A stretch of 64,000 nt of DNA from Gymnodinialimonas ceratoperidinii (GCF_019297855.1 NZ_CP079194.1:62001-126000), one strand, 5' to 3'; shown: positions 43,709-54,188, counted from the stretch's first letter. Translations and numbers: made by a program. Notes: generated by a model not told the origin, from the letters alone.

Positions 43709-43806
43709 GTGGGAGCGGTGCGTGCTGCATTAGCGCGCGAGATGCGCGCTGGCGGCAGGGAATGTGGTGATTTGGTGGCCCTCGCTTTGGCGCGAAAAGG
43801 CCGGGC

Positions 43807-44133
43807 CTAGTTCAGCTGGTATTCCAGCGGGTAGTGGCCATTGTCGAACTCGCCGAACAGTTCAGGAAGGTCGGGATGCGTGACCGGCTCTCCGGTGTCA
43901 TCAGGCACGAGGTTCTGCTCGGAGACATAGGCAACGTAGTAGGTTTGATCGTTCTCCGCGAGGAGGTGATAGAACGGCTGGTCCTTCAGCGGGCGCGCTT
44001 CTTCAGGGATCGCCTCGTACCATTCCTCGGAATTGGAGAATTCTGCATCGATATCGAAAACAACCCCGCGAAACGGGTGTTTACGGTGCCGGACGACCTG
44101 ACCGATGTTGTATTTGGCTTGCGTCTCAAGCAT
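43807..44133 (-). CDS. hspQ: heat shock protein HspQ
   Basis: 108 residues from MLETQAKYNIGQVVRHRKHP with GGGGG six bases upstream; a 19-codon longer frame is rejected since HspQ begins here. Conserved block HRKHPFRGVVFDIDAEFSNSEEWYE and PFYHLLAENDQTYYVAYVSEQNL. HspQ is a hemimethylated-DNA-binding, YccV-like protein that stimulates Lon-type degradation and binds DnaA in E. coli. Divergent from the AEC transporter gene with an 88-base gap. Confidence 0.94.
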   Translation of the reverse strand: MLETQAKYNIGQVVRHRKHPFRGVVFDIDAEFSNSEEWYEAIPEEARPLKDQPFYHLLAENDQTYYVAYVSEQNLVPDDTGEPVTHPDLPELFGEFDNGHYPLEYQLN

Positions 44134-44221
44134 GCATTGCCCCCAGAACTTATCATGAGTCATTACCGAACCGTGCGTGGGTTTGTCCATCCCGGCGGCC
44201 GATTCGCGCAGGAAACAGTTT

Positions 44222-45109
44222 GTGAACCTCGCCCTGACAGTTTTGGAGATTACCGCTCCGGTTTTTATCCTGGGAGCAGCCGGATTCGTCTGGGTGCGCC
44301 GCGGTTTCGATTACCCGACCGCCTTCGTGACGCGACTGGCGATGACCCTCGCGGTGCCCTGCTTGATCTTCACCGCTTTGGTGAACGCGGACATAGATCC
44401 GGGCGCGCTCGCTGCCCTCTCCCTGGCGAGCGTCCTCTGCTACCTGCTGGCGGCAGCGGCGGGATACGGAGTGGTGCGGCTTTTCCACCTCGATCTGCGG
44501 GCTTACTGGGCGCCGTTAACCTTTGGAAATACAGGCAATCTAGGCCTTCCCCTGGCGCTCTTCGCCTTTGGGGATACCGGGTTGGGGCTGGCGATCGTGG
44601 TCTTTGCGATCATGGCGATCGTGATGTTTACCGCGGGCCTCTGGATGGTCGCGGGGGTCCAGAACCCGGCGCGGGTCCTGAAGGAGCCGATCCTGTGGGC
44701 ATCGGTGCTTGGGGTGCTTGCGCTGGTCGCGGGGTGGGAGCCGCCAGCGGTTGCGATGAACGCGCTCACCCTCATTGGGCAGATGGGCATACCGCTGATG
44801 TTGCTGACGCTTGGCGCGGCTGTGGCTCGGCTGAAACCCGCCCATGTGACGCGGGCCTTCGGCCTCTCGGCGCTCAAGCTGACGATCGGCGTGGCCCTTG
44901 GGGTCGTCGTCGGCAACGCCTTGGGCCTGACGGGCATCCCGCTCGCCGTGCTGATCCTGCAGATGGCGACGCCCGTGGGTGTCACGTCCTACCTCATGGC
45001 CGAGCGTTACCGCACTGATCCCGATGCCGCCGCGAGCCTTGTGGTAACCTCGACCCTGCTGGCCATCGTGGCCCTGCCGATCACGCTTTCGTGCCTTCTG
45101 CCGTCCTAG
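44222..45109 (+). CDS. AEC family transporter
   Basis: 295 residues from GTG at 44222 (AGGAAA upstream); a longer frame with a charged N-terminus is rejected. About ten hydrophobic segments in two halves, with the auxin-efflux-carrier core PLTFGNTGNLGLPLALFAFG and, in the second half, ILQMATPVGVTSYLMAERY. Members export malonate, malate or other organic acids; substrate unknown. It stands alone between hspQ and the transglycosylase gene. Confidence 0.88.
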   Translation: MNLALTVLEITAPVFILGAAGFVWVRRGFDYPTAFVTRLAMTLAVPCLIFTALVNADIDPGALAALSLASVLCYLLAAAAGYGVVRLFHLDLRAYWAPLTFGNTGNLGLPLALFAFGDTGLGLAIVVFAIMAIVMFTAGLWMVAGVQNPARVLKEPILWASVLGVLALVAGWEPPAVAMNALTLIGQMGIPLMLLTLGAAVARLKPAHVTRAFGLSALKLTIGVALGVVVGNALGLTGIPLAVLILQMATPVGVTSYLMAERYRTDPDAAASLVVTSTLLAIVALPITLSCLLPS

Positions 45110-45198
45110 CGTAAACCACCCGTTTTCCTGCCCTCGATTTTCCGCTATACTCCCTGAAAACGCGCCGCAAAGTGCGCAATTCAAAGGCAGAGCAGCCA

Positions 45199-45774
45199 AT
45201 GTACAGACGAACTCTACTGATTGGCCTTACGGCCACTCTCGCGTCGTGTGGGTCGCGGGAATTCGAATCTCCGCGCAACCTCGACGACGCCTGCGCGCTT
45301 GCCGACGAGCGCCCCCACTACATGCGCGCGATGCGCCGGGCCGAGCGCAACTGGAACGTGCCGGTGCATGTCCTGATGGCGATCATCCATCAGGAGAGCC
45401 GTTTCGACGGCGATATCCGCCCGCCCTTCCGCTACTCGCTCGGAGTGATCCCGATGGGGCGCCAAAGCTCCGCCATTGGCTACTCTCAAGCGCTCGACGG
45501 GACGTGGGATGAGTACCGCGATGCCACGGGGAACCGCCGCGCCGACCGGACGGACATCGGCGATGCCACCGACTTCATGGGCTGGTACATGAACCTCACG
45601 CTGGAGCGGAACAACATCCCGCTGAACGACACCCGACGCCAGTACCTCGCCTATCACGAGGGACACACGGGCTATGCGCGTGCGAGCTACAATTCGAAGC
45701 CATGGCTTCTGGAAGTTGCCCGACGCGTGGAAAGCCGCGCCGAGCGGTATCGCCAGCAGCTCGAGCGCTGCTAG
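45199..45774 (+). CDS. SLT-type lytic transglycosylase lipoprotein
   Basis: 191 residues from MYRRTLLIGLTATLASCGS, a lipoprotein signal with an RR pair and lipobox LASC. The catalytic Glu is in MAIIHQESRFDG, with the SLT blocks SSAIGYSQALDGTWDEYR and YLAYHEGHTGYARASY. It cleaves peptidoglycan glycan strands to form 1,6-anhydromuramyl ends. Small for the group. Start chosen to match the signal peptide; the longer frame upstream adds nine codons with no role. Confidence 0.88.
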   Translation: MYRRTLLIGLTATLASCGSREFESPRNLDDACALADERPHYMRAMRRAERNWNVPVHVLMAIIHQESRFDGDIRPPFRYSLGVIPMGRQSSAIGYSQALDGTWDEYRDATGNRRADRTDIGDATDFMGWYMNLTLERNNIPLNDTRRQYLAYHEGHTGYARASYNSKPWLLEVARRVESRAERYRQQLERC

Positions 45775-45789
45775 CGACCGTATCTGCGA

Positions 45790-46401
45790 TCAGCCGCCAC
45801 GACGCGAGCTGATCTCCTGCGGGATGGAGAAGTAGCGTGCCGGGATGCTCGCGCCCTGTTGCAGGGCGCCAAGCACCACCGTGGTCTGATCGCCTGCCTC
45901 ATCGGTAATGATCCACTGACGCAGCTCGATGGGGTTCGGCGTGAACACCAGCGTGATCGAGCCGATGTTCGGTCGATCCGGATCGCGCGCCACGACGCGC
46001 GTGGAGGTGCCGTCGAAGGAATGCTCGCTGACCATGCCGGAGCGGCCGAGGTTCACGTTGCGTTGCAGGATGATGCGCAAGGGCGTCTCGGCCAGAGGGT
46101 ATTGCTCGGGCCCGCCCGACGCGCGACCGTCGAAAATTGCGACCTGGCTCCCGCCGGCCATGACGAGGAGATCGTCTCCGTCATAGTCGAAACGCACCCG
46201 GCCGGGGCGGTGGATGTAGACGGTTCCGGTTGAAACGGATCCGTCGGAATTGATCTGCGTGAACGGGCTCTGCGCGGTCTGCATCGCGTTGAGATAGGCG
46301 GAGAGATCGGCGAGCGGGATGGCGTTGGCGAAAGCGGCGGTTGTGCCGGCAAGCGTGAACGCGGCGGTGGCCCCCAGAAGGGTACGGCGAGTCATGGACA
46401 T
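45790..46401 (-). CDS. lolA: outer-membrane lipoprotein carrier LolA
   Basis: 203 residues. N-terminal signal MSMTRRTLLGATAAFTLAGT has a twin-arginine look, cleaved near AFANA. The LolA fold follows: FTQINSDGSVSTGTVYIHRPGRVRFDYDG split over residues 47-77, ETPLRIILQRNVNL, and LRQWIITDEAGDQTTV. It carries lipoproteins across the periplasm to LolB. Located downstream of ftsK with a 182-base gap that holds no gene. It converges on the transglycosylase gene with 15 bases between. Confidence 0.92.
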   Translation of the reverse strand: MSMTRRTLLGATAAFTLAGTTAAFANAIPLADLSAYLNAMQTAQSPFTQINSDGSVSTGTVYIHRPGRVRFDYDGDDLLVMAGGSQVAIFDGRASGGPEQYPLAETPLRIILQRNVNLGRSGMVSEHSFDGTSTRVVARDPDRPNIGSITLVFTPNPIELRQWIITDEAGDQTTVVLGALQQGASIPARYFSIPQEISSRRGG

Positions 46402-46583
46402 GGAATAAGGCTCCGATTCGAGTGGCTTGCCCTGAATATAGGTATGGGTAACGCGCTATGCGATAACCGCGTTCCATCACTCGATATCAATCCCGCGCGA
46501 GAACAGCTTTGCCGCGTAGGATACGCCGATAACCATGGCGCATCCGTTTCGCTATTGCCGGCCCAAGTCAGGCAGCGCAGGCG

Positions 46584-49511
46584 CTAGTCCTGCTCCGGCA
46601 CGAGGATCTCTCGCTTGCCCACGTGGTTGGCGGAGGACACGAGGCTGTTCTCCTCCATCTGCTCCACCAGACGCGCGGCCTTGTTGTAGCCGATGCCCAA
46701 TTTCCGCTGGATGTAGGAGGTCGAACACTTGCGATCCTTCACCACGATGGCCACGGCCTGATCGTAGAGCGCATCCTCGCCGCCGGTGTTTCCGCCGGTC
46801 GAGAGGCCGAGCACCGCGTCGATGTCGCTTTCCTTGTCGTCGTCCGGTCCGTCCAGCACCGAGGAGGCATAGTCCGGCGGCCCGAAGCTCTTGAGGTGGC
46901 GGACGATCTCCTCGACCTCCTCGTCGGAACAGAACGGCCCGTGGACGCGGGTGATCTTCGCACCGCCCGCCATGTAGAGCATGTCGCCCATGCCGAGAAG
47001 CTGCTCGGCGCCCATCTCGCCCAGGATCGTGCGGCTGTCGACCTTGGAGGTGACGTGGAAGGAAATCCGCGTCGGGAAGTTGGCCTTGATCGTGCCGGTG
47101 ATGACGTCGACCGAGGGGCGCTGCGTCGCCATGATCAGGTGGATGCCGGAGGCCCGCGCCATCTGCGCGAGGCGCTGGATGCAGGCCTCGATCTCCTTGC
47201 CCGCGACCATCATCAGGTCGGCCATCTCGTCGACGACGACCACGATGTAGGGCATCTTCTCGGGCATGTATTCCTCGGTCTCGAAGACCGGATCGCCGGT
47301 CTCGTCATCGAAGCCGGTCTGGAAGGTACGCGAGAACATCTCGCCCTTGTCGAGAGCGTCCTTCACGCGGGAGTTGTAGCCGTCGATGTTGCGCACGCCC
47401 ATCTTGGACATCTTGCGGTAGCGCTCTTCCATCTCGCCGACGGTCCACTTTAGGGCCACAACGGCCTTCTTCGGGTCCGTCACAACGGGGCTGAGCAGGT
47501 GCGGAATGCCGTCATAGACGCTAAGTTCCAGCATCTTCGGGTCGATCATGATCATCCGGCAATCTTCCGGCTTCAGCTTGTAGAGAAGCGAGAGGATCAT
47601 GGTGTTGATGGCCACGGATTTACCCGAGCCGGTCGTACCCGCGATCAGCAGGTGAGGCATCTTGGCGAGGTTGGCGATCACCGGCTCGCCGCCGATGTCC
47701 TTGCCGAGCGCCAGCGGCAGCTTGTGGGAGCCGTCGCCGAAATCGCGGTGGCTCAGCATCTCGCGCAGGACCACCATCTCGCGGTTCTGGTTCGGCAGTT
47801 CGATGCCGATCACGGTGCGGCCAGGCACGGTGGAGACACGCGCCGAAAGGGCCGACATCGACCGGGCGATATCGTCGGCAAGGCCGATCACGCGGCTGGC
47901 CTTGAGGCCCGGCGCGGGCTCCAGTTCGTACATGGTGACCACGGGGCCGGGGCGCACGCTGGTGATCTCACCCTTCACGCCGTAATCGTCGAGCACGTTC
48001 TCCAGCATCCGGGCGTTGGCCTCCAGCGCCTCGTCGGAGAGGTGGTGGCGCTCGATCGTCGTCGGGTTCGTCAGCAGGGTCAGGGGCGGGAACTCGTAGG
48101 GCTCCGGCTCGGAAAGCGGCAGCGAAGGCTGGCTGTCCGCCTGCGCCTGACGCGATTGCGCGGGGGCCTTGCGGGTGGGCTGTTGCACGACCTTGCGCTC
48201 GGCCGCGGCCTCGGGGATCACGCGGCGTTGAATGCCGGGCTGGACTTGCGGTGCGGCGACCGGTGCGGGTGCGGGCTGCGGCTCGGGCCGGTTCAGCTCG
48301 ACGGGTTCGGCTTCCGCCATCGGTGCCTCGGGCGCGGGCTCCGGGGCGGGGCTGGCTGTCAGGGGCGGCTCGATCCGGTTCAACCCGGGGACGCGCGAGG
48401 GCGTACCGGGCGTGACGCGGGCGCGCGCGGCGATATCCGCGATCCGGTTGCCGGTCTGCGTCGGCTCCTCCGGGGGGCTGCGTCGTGCCCGGATGGCGTC
48501 CGAAATCCGCGACCGCACACGGTCATGGCTGACAGGCGCATCCTCGAGGTCTTCGATCAGCATCGGGTCTGCATCAGGCAGAGGCCCATGCAGCGAGGGT
48601 TCGGGATCCCGGCGCAGGCCGGGCATGCGAGAGAACAACCCCTGTTGCGCAGGGGCCTCTTCGGCCTGCGCATAGGCCGGATCGGTCGCGAATTGCGCCG
48701 GATCTTCCGAAAGGTCGGCCCGTTGTACGCGAGGCTGACCGCTGGTGGAGAACGCCGGATCAATCGCCAGCGGCGCAGTCTGTTCGGCCTGCGCTTCGCG
48801 CCAGGCCACGCGACGGTCGTGCAGGGCGACGGCAGTCGCGCCCGCGCCGCGGCCGACACTACGTCCGACGCCGCGCATCGTTCTCATGACGGCGCCGCCG
48901 GTGGCGATCATGCCGACCAGAAGGAACCGCAACGTCAGCCCAAGCTCGCGCTGTGTCACGCCGAACACGTAAAGCAACATGCCCGCCGTCAGAACGAACG
49001 CCAGCAGCGCCGCAATCTTGATGCCTACCTGTGGCGCCATGGGCAGAGCGCTGAGCACCGCGCCGAGGATCGTATCGCCGAAAAGCCCGCCCGCGCCGAA
49101 GGAATGGGTCCAACCCGTGGGCGGCACATGACTGGCGGCATAGATCGCCGCCAAGGCAATTGCGATGGGGAGGAACAGGATGCGCCCCAAGGCGCGCTCC
49201 TGCCCGCGATGCAGAATGAACCGCACGCCCCATGCAAAGGCAGCCGCGGGCAATACCCAAGCCGCAAAGCCCATGATCATCATCAGAACCGCCGCAACCG
49301 AGGCCCCTGCCCGCCCCAGAAGGTTCTCGGGCGCGGCGTCGGTGGCGGCCATCCAGTTGGGGTCTTCCGGCACGTAACTCCCCAGAAGGGCGGCCAAGGC
49401 GACGCCGACCCCCACAAGCGCCATGCCACACATCTCTCGGCTCCGGCGGGCGAGGACTTCCTGCATGTGTCCGTCCAAAAGCGGCTCTCGCTGGCGGGTC
49501 TGATAGGCCAT
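46584..49511 (-). CDS. ftsK: DNA translocase FtsK
   Basis: 975 residues. N-terminal four-helix membrane domain (residues 25-190), a Pro/Gln/Glu-rich linker of about 270 residues, then the RecA-like motor with Walker [20 protein letters not shown] and Walker [12 protein letters not shown], and a C-terminal gamma winged-helix domain ([22 protein letters not shown]) that reads KOPS. It segregates chromosome termini at the septum. Length is typical. It sits in the amidase-aminotransferase-ftsK-lolA run on the minus strand. Confidence 0.97.
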   Translation of the reverse strand: MAYQTRQREPLLDGHMQEVLARRSREMCGMALVGVGVALAALLGSYVPEDPNWMAATDAAPENLLGRAGASVAAVLMMIMGFAAWVLPAAAFAWGVRFILHRGQERALGRILFLPIAIALAAIYAASHVPPTGWTHSFGAGGLFGDTILGAVLSALPMAPQVGIKIAALLAFVLTAGMLLYVFGVTQRELGLTLRFLLVGMIATGGAVMRTMRGVGRSVGRGAGATAVALHDRRVAWREAQAEQTAPLAIDPAFSTSGQPRVQRADLSEDPAQFATDPAYAQAEEAPAQQGLFSRMPGLRRDPEPSLHGPLPDADPMLIEDLEDAPVSHDRVRSRISDAIRARRSPPEEPTQTGNRIADIAARARVTPGTPSRVPGLNRIEPPLTASPAPEPAPEAPMAEAEPVELNRPEPQPAPAPVAAPQVQPGIQRRVIPEAAAERKVVQQPTRKAPAQSRQAQADSQPSLPLSEPEPYEFPPLTLLTNPTTIERHHLSDEALEANARMLENVLDDYGVKGEITSVRPGPVVTMYELEPAPGLKASRVIGLADDIARSMSALSARVSTVPGRTVIGIELPNQNREMVVLREMLSHRDFGDGSHKLPLALGKDIGGEPVIANLAKMPHLLIAGTTGSGKSVAINTMILSLLYKLKPEDCRMIMIDPKMLELSVYDGIPHLLSPVVTDPKKAVVALKWTVGEMEERYRKMSKMGVRNIDGYNSRVKDALDKGEMFSRTFQTGFDDETGDPVFETEEYMPEKMPYIVVVVDEMADLMMVAGKEIEACIQRLAQMARASGIHLIMATQRPSVDVITGTIKANFPTRISFHVTSKVDSRTILGEMGAEQLLGMGDMLYMAGGAKITRVHGPFCSDEEVEEIVRHLKSFGPPDYASSVLDGPDDDKESDIDAVLGLSTGGNTGGEDALYDQAVAIVVKDRKCSTSYIQRKLGIGYNKAARLVEQMEENSLVSSANHVGKREILVPEQD

Positions 49512-49523
49512 TATCGTGCCTCC

Positions 49524-50705
49524 TCAATCATACAGCGTCTCGCGGATCAGCATCAGTCCGCGGCGCATTTCTTCTTTTTCAGCAACCATCGCGACGCGTA
49601 TCTTGTCGTGGCCCGGCGTCACACCGTCCACGTCGCGCGCGAGGTAGGAACCGGGCAGTACCTTGACACCCGTCTCTTGCCACAGCTTCACCGTGGCCTG
49701 TTCCGCATCCTGCACCGGCAACCACAGAAAAAATCCGGCTTCCGGCCCTGCGTAGCCCTGCACATCCCCGAAGATCTCGTCGGCAATGGCGTATTTCTCC
49801 TGATAGAGCGCGCGGTTGTGCGCCACGTGTTCCTCGTCGCGCCAAACGGCTTCGGCCACCGCCTGCAGCGGCATCGGCAGAGGCGCGCCCGCATAGGCGC
49901 GAAGCTGCTTGAGCCGCGCGATATTCTGCGGACCGCCGGCACAAAAGCCCGAGCGCAGGCCGGGCAGGTTGGAGCGCTTGGAGAGCGAATGAAAGATCAC
50001 CACCCGCTCAGGGTCCGCGCCCATGCGCTGCGCCACTTCGAGCGCGCCCGTAGGCGGCGTGTCACGGTAAATCTCGGAATAGCATTCATCCGCGAGTATC
50101 TTGAAGTCATGGGTTTCGGCGAGCGTGATGAGAGCCTTCCAATAATCCGCCGAGGCCACCGCACCCTGCGGGTTGGCGGGCGAGCAAATGTAGGCAATCG
50201 CAGTCCGGTCGAGAATTTCGGGATCGACCGCGTGGAAATCGGGCAGATCCCCGGTCTCGGCAGTGGCGGGAAGGTAGATCGGCTCGGCGCCGACCGAGAG
50301 GGCAGCGACCGCGTAGACCTGATAGAAGGGGTTTGGCGTCAACACCACCGGCTGCTGGCCGTTCTTCCGTTCGGGGCAGAGCGCCATGCAGGCGTTGTAG
50401 AGCCCCTCGCGCGTGCCGTTCAGCGCCTGAACCTCGGTCGCGGGGTCGACATCGACACCGTAGCGCTGGCCGAGCCAATCGGCCTGCGCCCGGCGCAGCG
50501 CAAGGGTGCCGTCATTCTCGGGATATTTGGCAAAGCTCTGAAGGTTGGCGTTCAGAATATCCGCGATCCATTCCGGAAACGCATGACGCGGCTCGCCGAT
50601 GGTCATGAGAATAGGGTCGCCGCCCGGCTCCACGCCGTCCAACAACGTCCGCAGACGCGGAAACGCATACTCTGGGAGGTTCGAAAACCGCTCAGGAAAC
50701 ACCAT
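49524..50705 (-). CDS. class I/II aminotransferase, DapC-like
   Basis: 393 residues from MVFPERFSNLPEYAF; GAGG lies five bases upstream, and the 52-codon longer frame is rejected. Fold type I PLP enzyme: ILMTIGEPRHAFPEWI, TYP-like KYPENDGTLALRRA, NGTREGLYNA, CSPANPQGA, ILADECYSEIY and the Schiff-base Lys in FHSLSKRSNLPGLRSGF. The pattern resembles DapC succinyldiaminopimelate aminotransferase of the proteobacterial type, which would serve lysine and peptidoglycan synthesis; specificity not provable here. Upstream of ftsK with 12 bases between. Confidence 0.87.
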   Translation of the reverse strand: MVFPERFSNLPEYAFPRLRTLLDGVEPGGDPILMTIGEPRHAFPEWIADILNANLQSFAKYPENDGTLALRRAQADWLGQRYGVDVDPATEVQALNGTREGLYNACMALCPERKNGQQPVVLTPNPFYQVYAVAALSVGAEPIYLPATAETGDLPDFHAVDPEILDRTAIAYICSPANPQGAVASADYWKALITLAETHDFKILADECYSEIYRDTPPTGALEVAQRMGADPERVVIFHSLSKRSNLPGLRSGFCAGGPQNIARLKQLRAYAGAPLPMPLQAVAEAVWRDEEHVAHNRALYQEKYAIADEIFGDVQGYAGPEAGFFLWLPVQDAEQATVKLWQETGVKVLPGSYLARDVDGVTPGHDKIRVAMVAEKEEMRRGLMLIRETLYD

Positions 50706-50811
50706 TACTGCCTCGTTTATCGGAGTCATTACCGCCCCGTTAGCCATGATGATAGCGAACGGGGCGGCGCTGGTCCAGAAAAACAGCCGTGTTTCCAGAG
50801 GGGTGTGGCGG

Positions 50812-52134
50812 TTAGGACAATGCCTCTTCCGCCGCCGCGGCAAGGCGCAGCACGCGGGCATCGTCGCCCCGCGGGCACATCAGCGTCACACCGGTGCTCG
50901 GGATGCCGGTGGGCAGGGTGACGGCGCAAACGCCCATGAGATTGCCGACGCGCGTGTTGCGCAGGGTCAAAAGGTTCTCGGTCACGAAATAATCGTCGTC
51001 GCTGTCCAGCTTGGCCACGTTGGGCGGCATGTTGGCCGCCGTGGGGATCAGCACGGCGTCATAGCCGGACGTCGCGGCGTAATAGGCCTTCCGGAGCACG
51101 CGCAACCGCTGCCAGAGCGCCACGAAATCGGGGGCGAGCACGTCCTTGCCCTGACGGAAACGGTCGCGAATGCGGTGGAACATGCGGTCGGGATTGGCCT
51201 CGATCACCTTGCCCCATGTGCCGTAAGCCTCGGCAGTATAGAGCGAGAGCGTGGTCTCCATCGCCTCGACAACCTCGGGCACCTCGATGGTTTCGATCAG
51301 GGCGCCGGCGTTGTTGAGCCGCTCCACCGCAGACTGGAACGCCGCGCCGGGGGCGTCGCGGACGTCGTGGGAATAGGGGTTGAGGATGGCGAAGCGCGTC
51401 CCTTTCAGCGACGCCTCGGCAAGGTCGGGCGCGTGGGTATGGCCCATCACGGCAAAAAGCTCGGCGCAGTCTTCCACGGTGCGGCAAAGCGGGCCCGCGG
51501 TGTCGAAACTCTCGGCCAGGGGCACCACGCCTTCCAGCGACAGGGCATTATGGGTCGGCTTGAACCCCACCAGATCGTTCCACGCCGCCGGTAAGCGGAT
51601 CGATCCGCCCGTGTCCGAGCCGATGCCCGCGGCGGCCATGCCGTAAGTGACCGAGGTGGCCGCCCCGGAGGAGGAGCCGCCGGGCGCAAGCTCGGGGTCG
51701 TGGGCGTTGGGTGGCGTCGCCGTGTTCGGGTTCACCCCGAGGCCCGAGAAGGCGAGCTCCGTCATATGGGTCTTGCCAAGGCAGACGAGGCCCGCACGGG
51801 TGGCGTTCTGCAGCACCACGGCATCGCGCTCCGGCACCCGGCCCTCCAACAGAAGCGAGCCCGCCTCGGTCGCGACGCCCGCCGTATCGAAAAGGTCCTT
51901 CCAGCTGATCGGCACACCGTCCAGCAGCCCCCGGCGGATGCCCTGCTTGGCGCGGTCATGGGCAGCGATCGCCTCGGCCATGGCGCGGTCACGGGTCATG
52001 CGGGCGTAGATGCGGTTGCCGTAGGGGCTGGTCTCGGCGGCTTCCAGATAGGCTTCGGTCAGGGCGACCGGGTCAACATCGCCTGCCCCGATACCGCGTC
52101 CGATGTCGCTTGCACTCTTTGTCTGCCAATCCAT
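50812..52134 (-). CDS. amidase signature family hydrolase
   Basis: 440 residues. The Ser-cisSer-Lys triad is visible: Lys79 in SWKDLFD, cis-Ser at 154-155 in PGGSSSGAA and nucleophile Ser178 in DTGGSIRLP. It hydrolyses amides to carboxylates and ammonia. It is not GatA, because the downstream regions differ and no gatB/gatC are adjacent. It lies upstream of the aminotransferase (106-base gap) and is divergent from ubiH. Confidence 0.92.
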   Translation of the reverse strand: MDWQTKSASDIGRGIGAGDVDPVALTEAYLEAAETSPYGNRIYARMTRDRAMAEAIAAHDRAKQGIRRGLLDGVPISWKDLFDTAGVATEAGSLLLEGRVPERDAVVLQNATRAGLVCLGKTHMTELAFSGLGVNPNTATPPNAHDPELAPGGSSSGAATSVTYGMAAAGIGSDTGGSIRLPAAWNDLVGFKPTHNALSLEGVVPLAESFDTAGPLCRTVEDCAELFAVMGHTHAPDLAEASLKGTRFAILNPYSHDVRDAPGAAFQSAVERLNNAGALIETIEVPEVVEAMETTLSLYTAEAYGTWGKVIEANPDRMFHRIRDRFRQGKDVLAPDFVALWQRLRVLRKAYYAATSGYDAVLIPTAANMPPNVAKLDSDDDYFVTENLLTLRNTRVGNLMGVCAVTLPTGIPSTGVTLMCPRGDDARVLRLAAAAEEALS

Positions 52135-52230
52135 TACCGCGCCCCTTTTTGCCGTCCTTTTGATCGCCCGCGGACGCTAACGACGCCGCGTCCCATGGAC
52201 AATCCCCCAACGCGCGCCATACTTCCGGGT

Positions 52231-53457
52231 ATGGAAAAGCCGGACGCAGATATTCTCATTGTCGGCGGGGGGTTAAACGGCCCCTGCCTTGCCCTTGCCC
52301 TCGCGCAGGCGGGTATCTCGAGCCTTGTTCTGGACGCCCTGCCTCTCCCCGCGCGGCAAGATGACGGCTTTGACGGACGCGCCTATGCCTTGGCGCTGGC
52401 CTCCGTACGGATGCTGGACGCGCTCAAGATCTGGGAGACCGTTGAAAACCACGCGCAGCCGATGTTGGAGATCAAGGCCTCGGACGGTCGCGCAGGCGAA
52501 GGGGCCGCACCGTTTTTCCTGCATTTCGACCACGCCGAGATCGAAGAAGGTCCGATGGGCCACATGTTGGAAGACCGCTACCTGCGGCGGGCCTTGCTGG
52601 ACGCGATGGAGGCAGAACCGCTGATCACCCACCGCGCCGGAGCGCGGGTGATCGCGCAGGAAACCACCTTGGACGCACGTGTCACCCTGGAGGGTGGCGA
52701 GACCTTGCGGGGTCGCGTCCTTGTCGGCGCCGATGGCAAGAGTTCCGGCGTCGCGCGCCGGGCGGGGATCAAGCGCACCGGGTGGGATTATGACCAGACC
52801 GCGCTGGTTTGCGCGGTAGACCACACCCTGCCCCACAACGGCATTGCCCATCAATTCTTCATGCCCGGCGGCCCGCTTGCGATCCTTCCGCTTCCCGGCA
52901 ACCGCTCATCCATCGTCTGGTCCGAGACCGAGCCGCGCGCCACGACGCTGGCCGAAGCGGACGACGCGGCCTTTCTGGAGGCGCTCAGGCCCGCGTTCGG
53001 AGACTTCCTTGGCGACATCTCCCTGACCGGCAAACGCTTCAGCTACCGCCTGTCGTTGTCACTCGCGCAATCCTTTGTGGATGAACGGCTCGCACTCGTG
53101 GGCGATGCGGCCCACGGTGTTCACCCGATTGCCGGACAGGGATTGAACATTGGCCTACGGGACGTGAGCGCGTTGGCCGAGACGCTCGCAGACGCCAAGA
53201 GACGCGGCGAGGACTTCGCCCGTCGGGACGTTCTGGACCGCTACCAACAGTGGCGCCGCTTCGACACCGCCGGCCTTGCCGCCGCCACGGATGTGGTCAA
53301 CCGGCTGTTCTCGAACGACAATCCTGCGGTGCGGGCCCTTCGCGACATCGGCATGGGCGCGATCGGCGCGGTGCCTGACCTACGCCGCAAGTTCATCCGC
53401 GAGGCGGCTGGCCTGACCGGCGACCTGCCGCGTTTGATGAAAGGTCGGCCGCTCTAG
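52231..53457 (+). CDS. ubiH: UbiH/UbiF-type FAD-dependent monooxygenase
   Basis: 408 residues from MEKPDADILIVGGGLNGP; an upstream ATG adding 12 codons (about 52195) is possible. FAD-binding GGGLNGPCLALALAQAG, the DG motif VLVGADGKSSGVAR, and GDAAHGVHPIAGQGLNIGLRD, the ubiquinone hydroxylase signature. Hydroxylates the benzoquinone ring in ubiquinone biosynthesis; which ring position is uncertain because alphaproteobacterial members vary in regiospecificity. Confidence 0.92.
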   Translation: MEKPDADILIVGGGLNGPCLALALAQAGISSLVLDALPLPARQDDGFDGRAYALALASVRMLDALKIWETVENHAQPMLEIKASDGRAGEGAAPFFLHFDHAEIEEGPMGHMLEDRYLRRALLDAMEAEPLITHRAGARVIAQETTLDARVTLEGGETLRGRVLVGADGKSSGVARRAGIKRTGWDYDQTALVCAVDHTLPHNGIAHQFFMPGGPLAILPLPGNRSSIVWSETEPRATTLAEADDAAFLEALRPAFGDFLGDISLTGKRFSYRLSLSLAQSFVDERLALVGDAAHGVHPIAGQGLNIGLRDVSALAETLADAKRRGEDFARRDVLDRYQQWRRFDTAGLAAATDVVNRLFSNDNPAVRALRDIGMGAIGAVPDLRRKFIREAAGLTGDLPRLMKGRPL

Positions 53458-53535
53458 CAGGCTCCAGATTGCCCGGCTCTTGGAAATCATGACGAGGACG
53501 GTATCCTGAGACAAACATTTTCAGGGAGCCGCCCC

Positions 53536-53979
53536 ATGACCGGACCAAAACTCTTTTCCATGATCATCTTTGGCACATTGGCTTTTTTCTTCGCCTTCCT
53601 CTTCTCCATCGGATTGAACAACGCCTTCGGATCGCTGGCGACCGCCACCATCGGCGCGGCACTGACCTGCGCGTTCATCTGGTTTGCCCGCTCCGCGCGC
53701 CACGCCTTCGCGCGCGGGTTCCTTGGCCTCGGCGCGGTGTTCATCATCGTCCCGGTCGCGGCGCTGGCGGGCTTTGGCGAGCAGATCAGCAACGGTGCCA
53801 TGGCCTCGCTGCAATCCGGCACGAGCATGACCGAGGAAGAGACCAGCGCATTGGTTCTTTCCTCGGTCTTCGCCTCGGCAGGGCTGGTTTTCGGATTGGT
53901 CGTCGGGTTGATCCTGATCCTGATCGGCGGGCTGATGCACCGCAACACGACTGCGACGCCCAACAGCGTCACCGAGTAG
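53536..53979 (+). CDS. hypothetical membrane protein
   Basis: 147 residues with four hydrophobic segments near residues 7-27, 32-52, 62-82 and 110-135, and a short polar loop rich in Thr and Glu (GTSMTEEETSAL). TCAGGGAG lies upstream of the ATG. No family recognised. It stands between ubiH and the convergent Trm112-type gene. Confidence 0.7.
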   Translation: MTGPKLFSMIIFGTLAFFFAFLFSIGLNNAFGSLATATIGAALTCAFIWFARSARHAFARGFLGLGAVFIIVPVAALAGFGEQISNGAMASLQSGTSMTEEETSALVLSSVFASAGLVFGLVVGLILILIGGLMHRNTTATPNSVTE

Positions 53980-53993
53980 CGTTGCCGCGTAGA

Positions 53994-54188
53994 TCAGTCG
54001 AGCTTGCGGGCTTCTTCTTCCAACATGATCGGGATGCCGCCCCGGATCGGATAGGCCAGATGCGCGGCCTTTGAGACCAGCTCCTGCCGTTCCGCGTCAT
54101 AGCTCAACGGCGCCTGTGTCATCGGGCAGACCAGCGCCTCCAGCATCCGGCGGTCGATCGGGGCGCGGGGCTTGGGATTATCACTCAT
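53994..54188 (-). CDS. Trm112/YcaR-like small protein
   Basis: 64 residues. Trm112 pattern: [20 protein letters not shown], then [25 protein letters not shown]. It keeps one Cys (VCPM), and the usual second Cys of the knuckle is replaced by QAPL. In E. coli YcaR is linked to LPS genes; Trm112 proteins activate methyltransferases. The start overlaps the LON gene stop by four bases. Confidence 0.9.
   Translation of the reverse strand: MSDNPKPRAPIDRRMLEALVCPMTQAPLSYDAERQELVSKAAHLAYPIRGGIPIMLEEEARKLD

Noticed and set aside
44134..44190. N-terminal extension of hspQ
   Set aside because: HspQ homologues start at the chosen Met with a good ribosome site; the extra 19 codons are not conserved-looking and overlap the promoter region of the divergent gene.
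47499..50921. 1140-codon open frame opposite ftsK and the aminotransferase
   Set aside because: Antisense shadow; composition is His/Arg/Gly/Asp-rich with no recognisable domain, while the minus strand encodes complete, conserved proteins.
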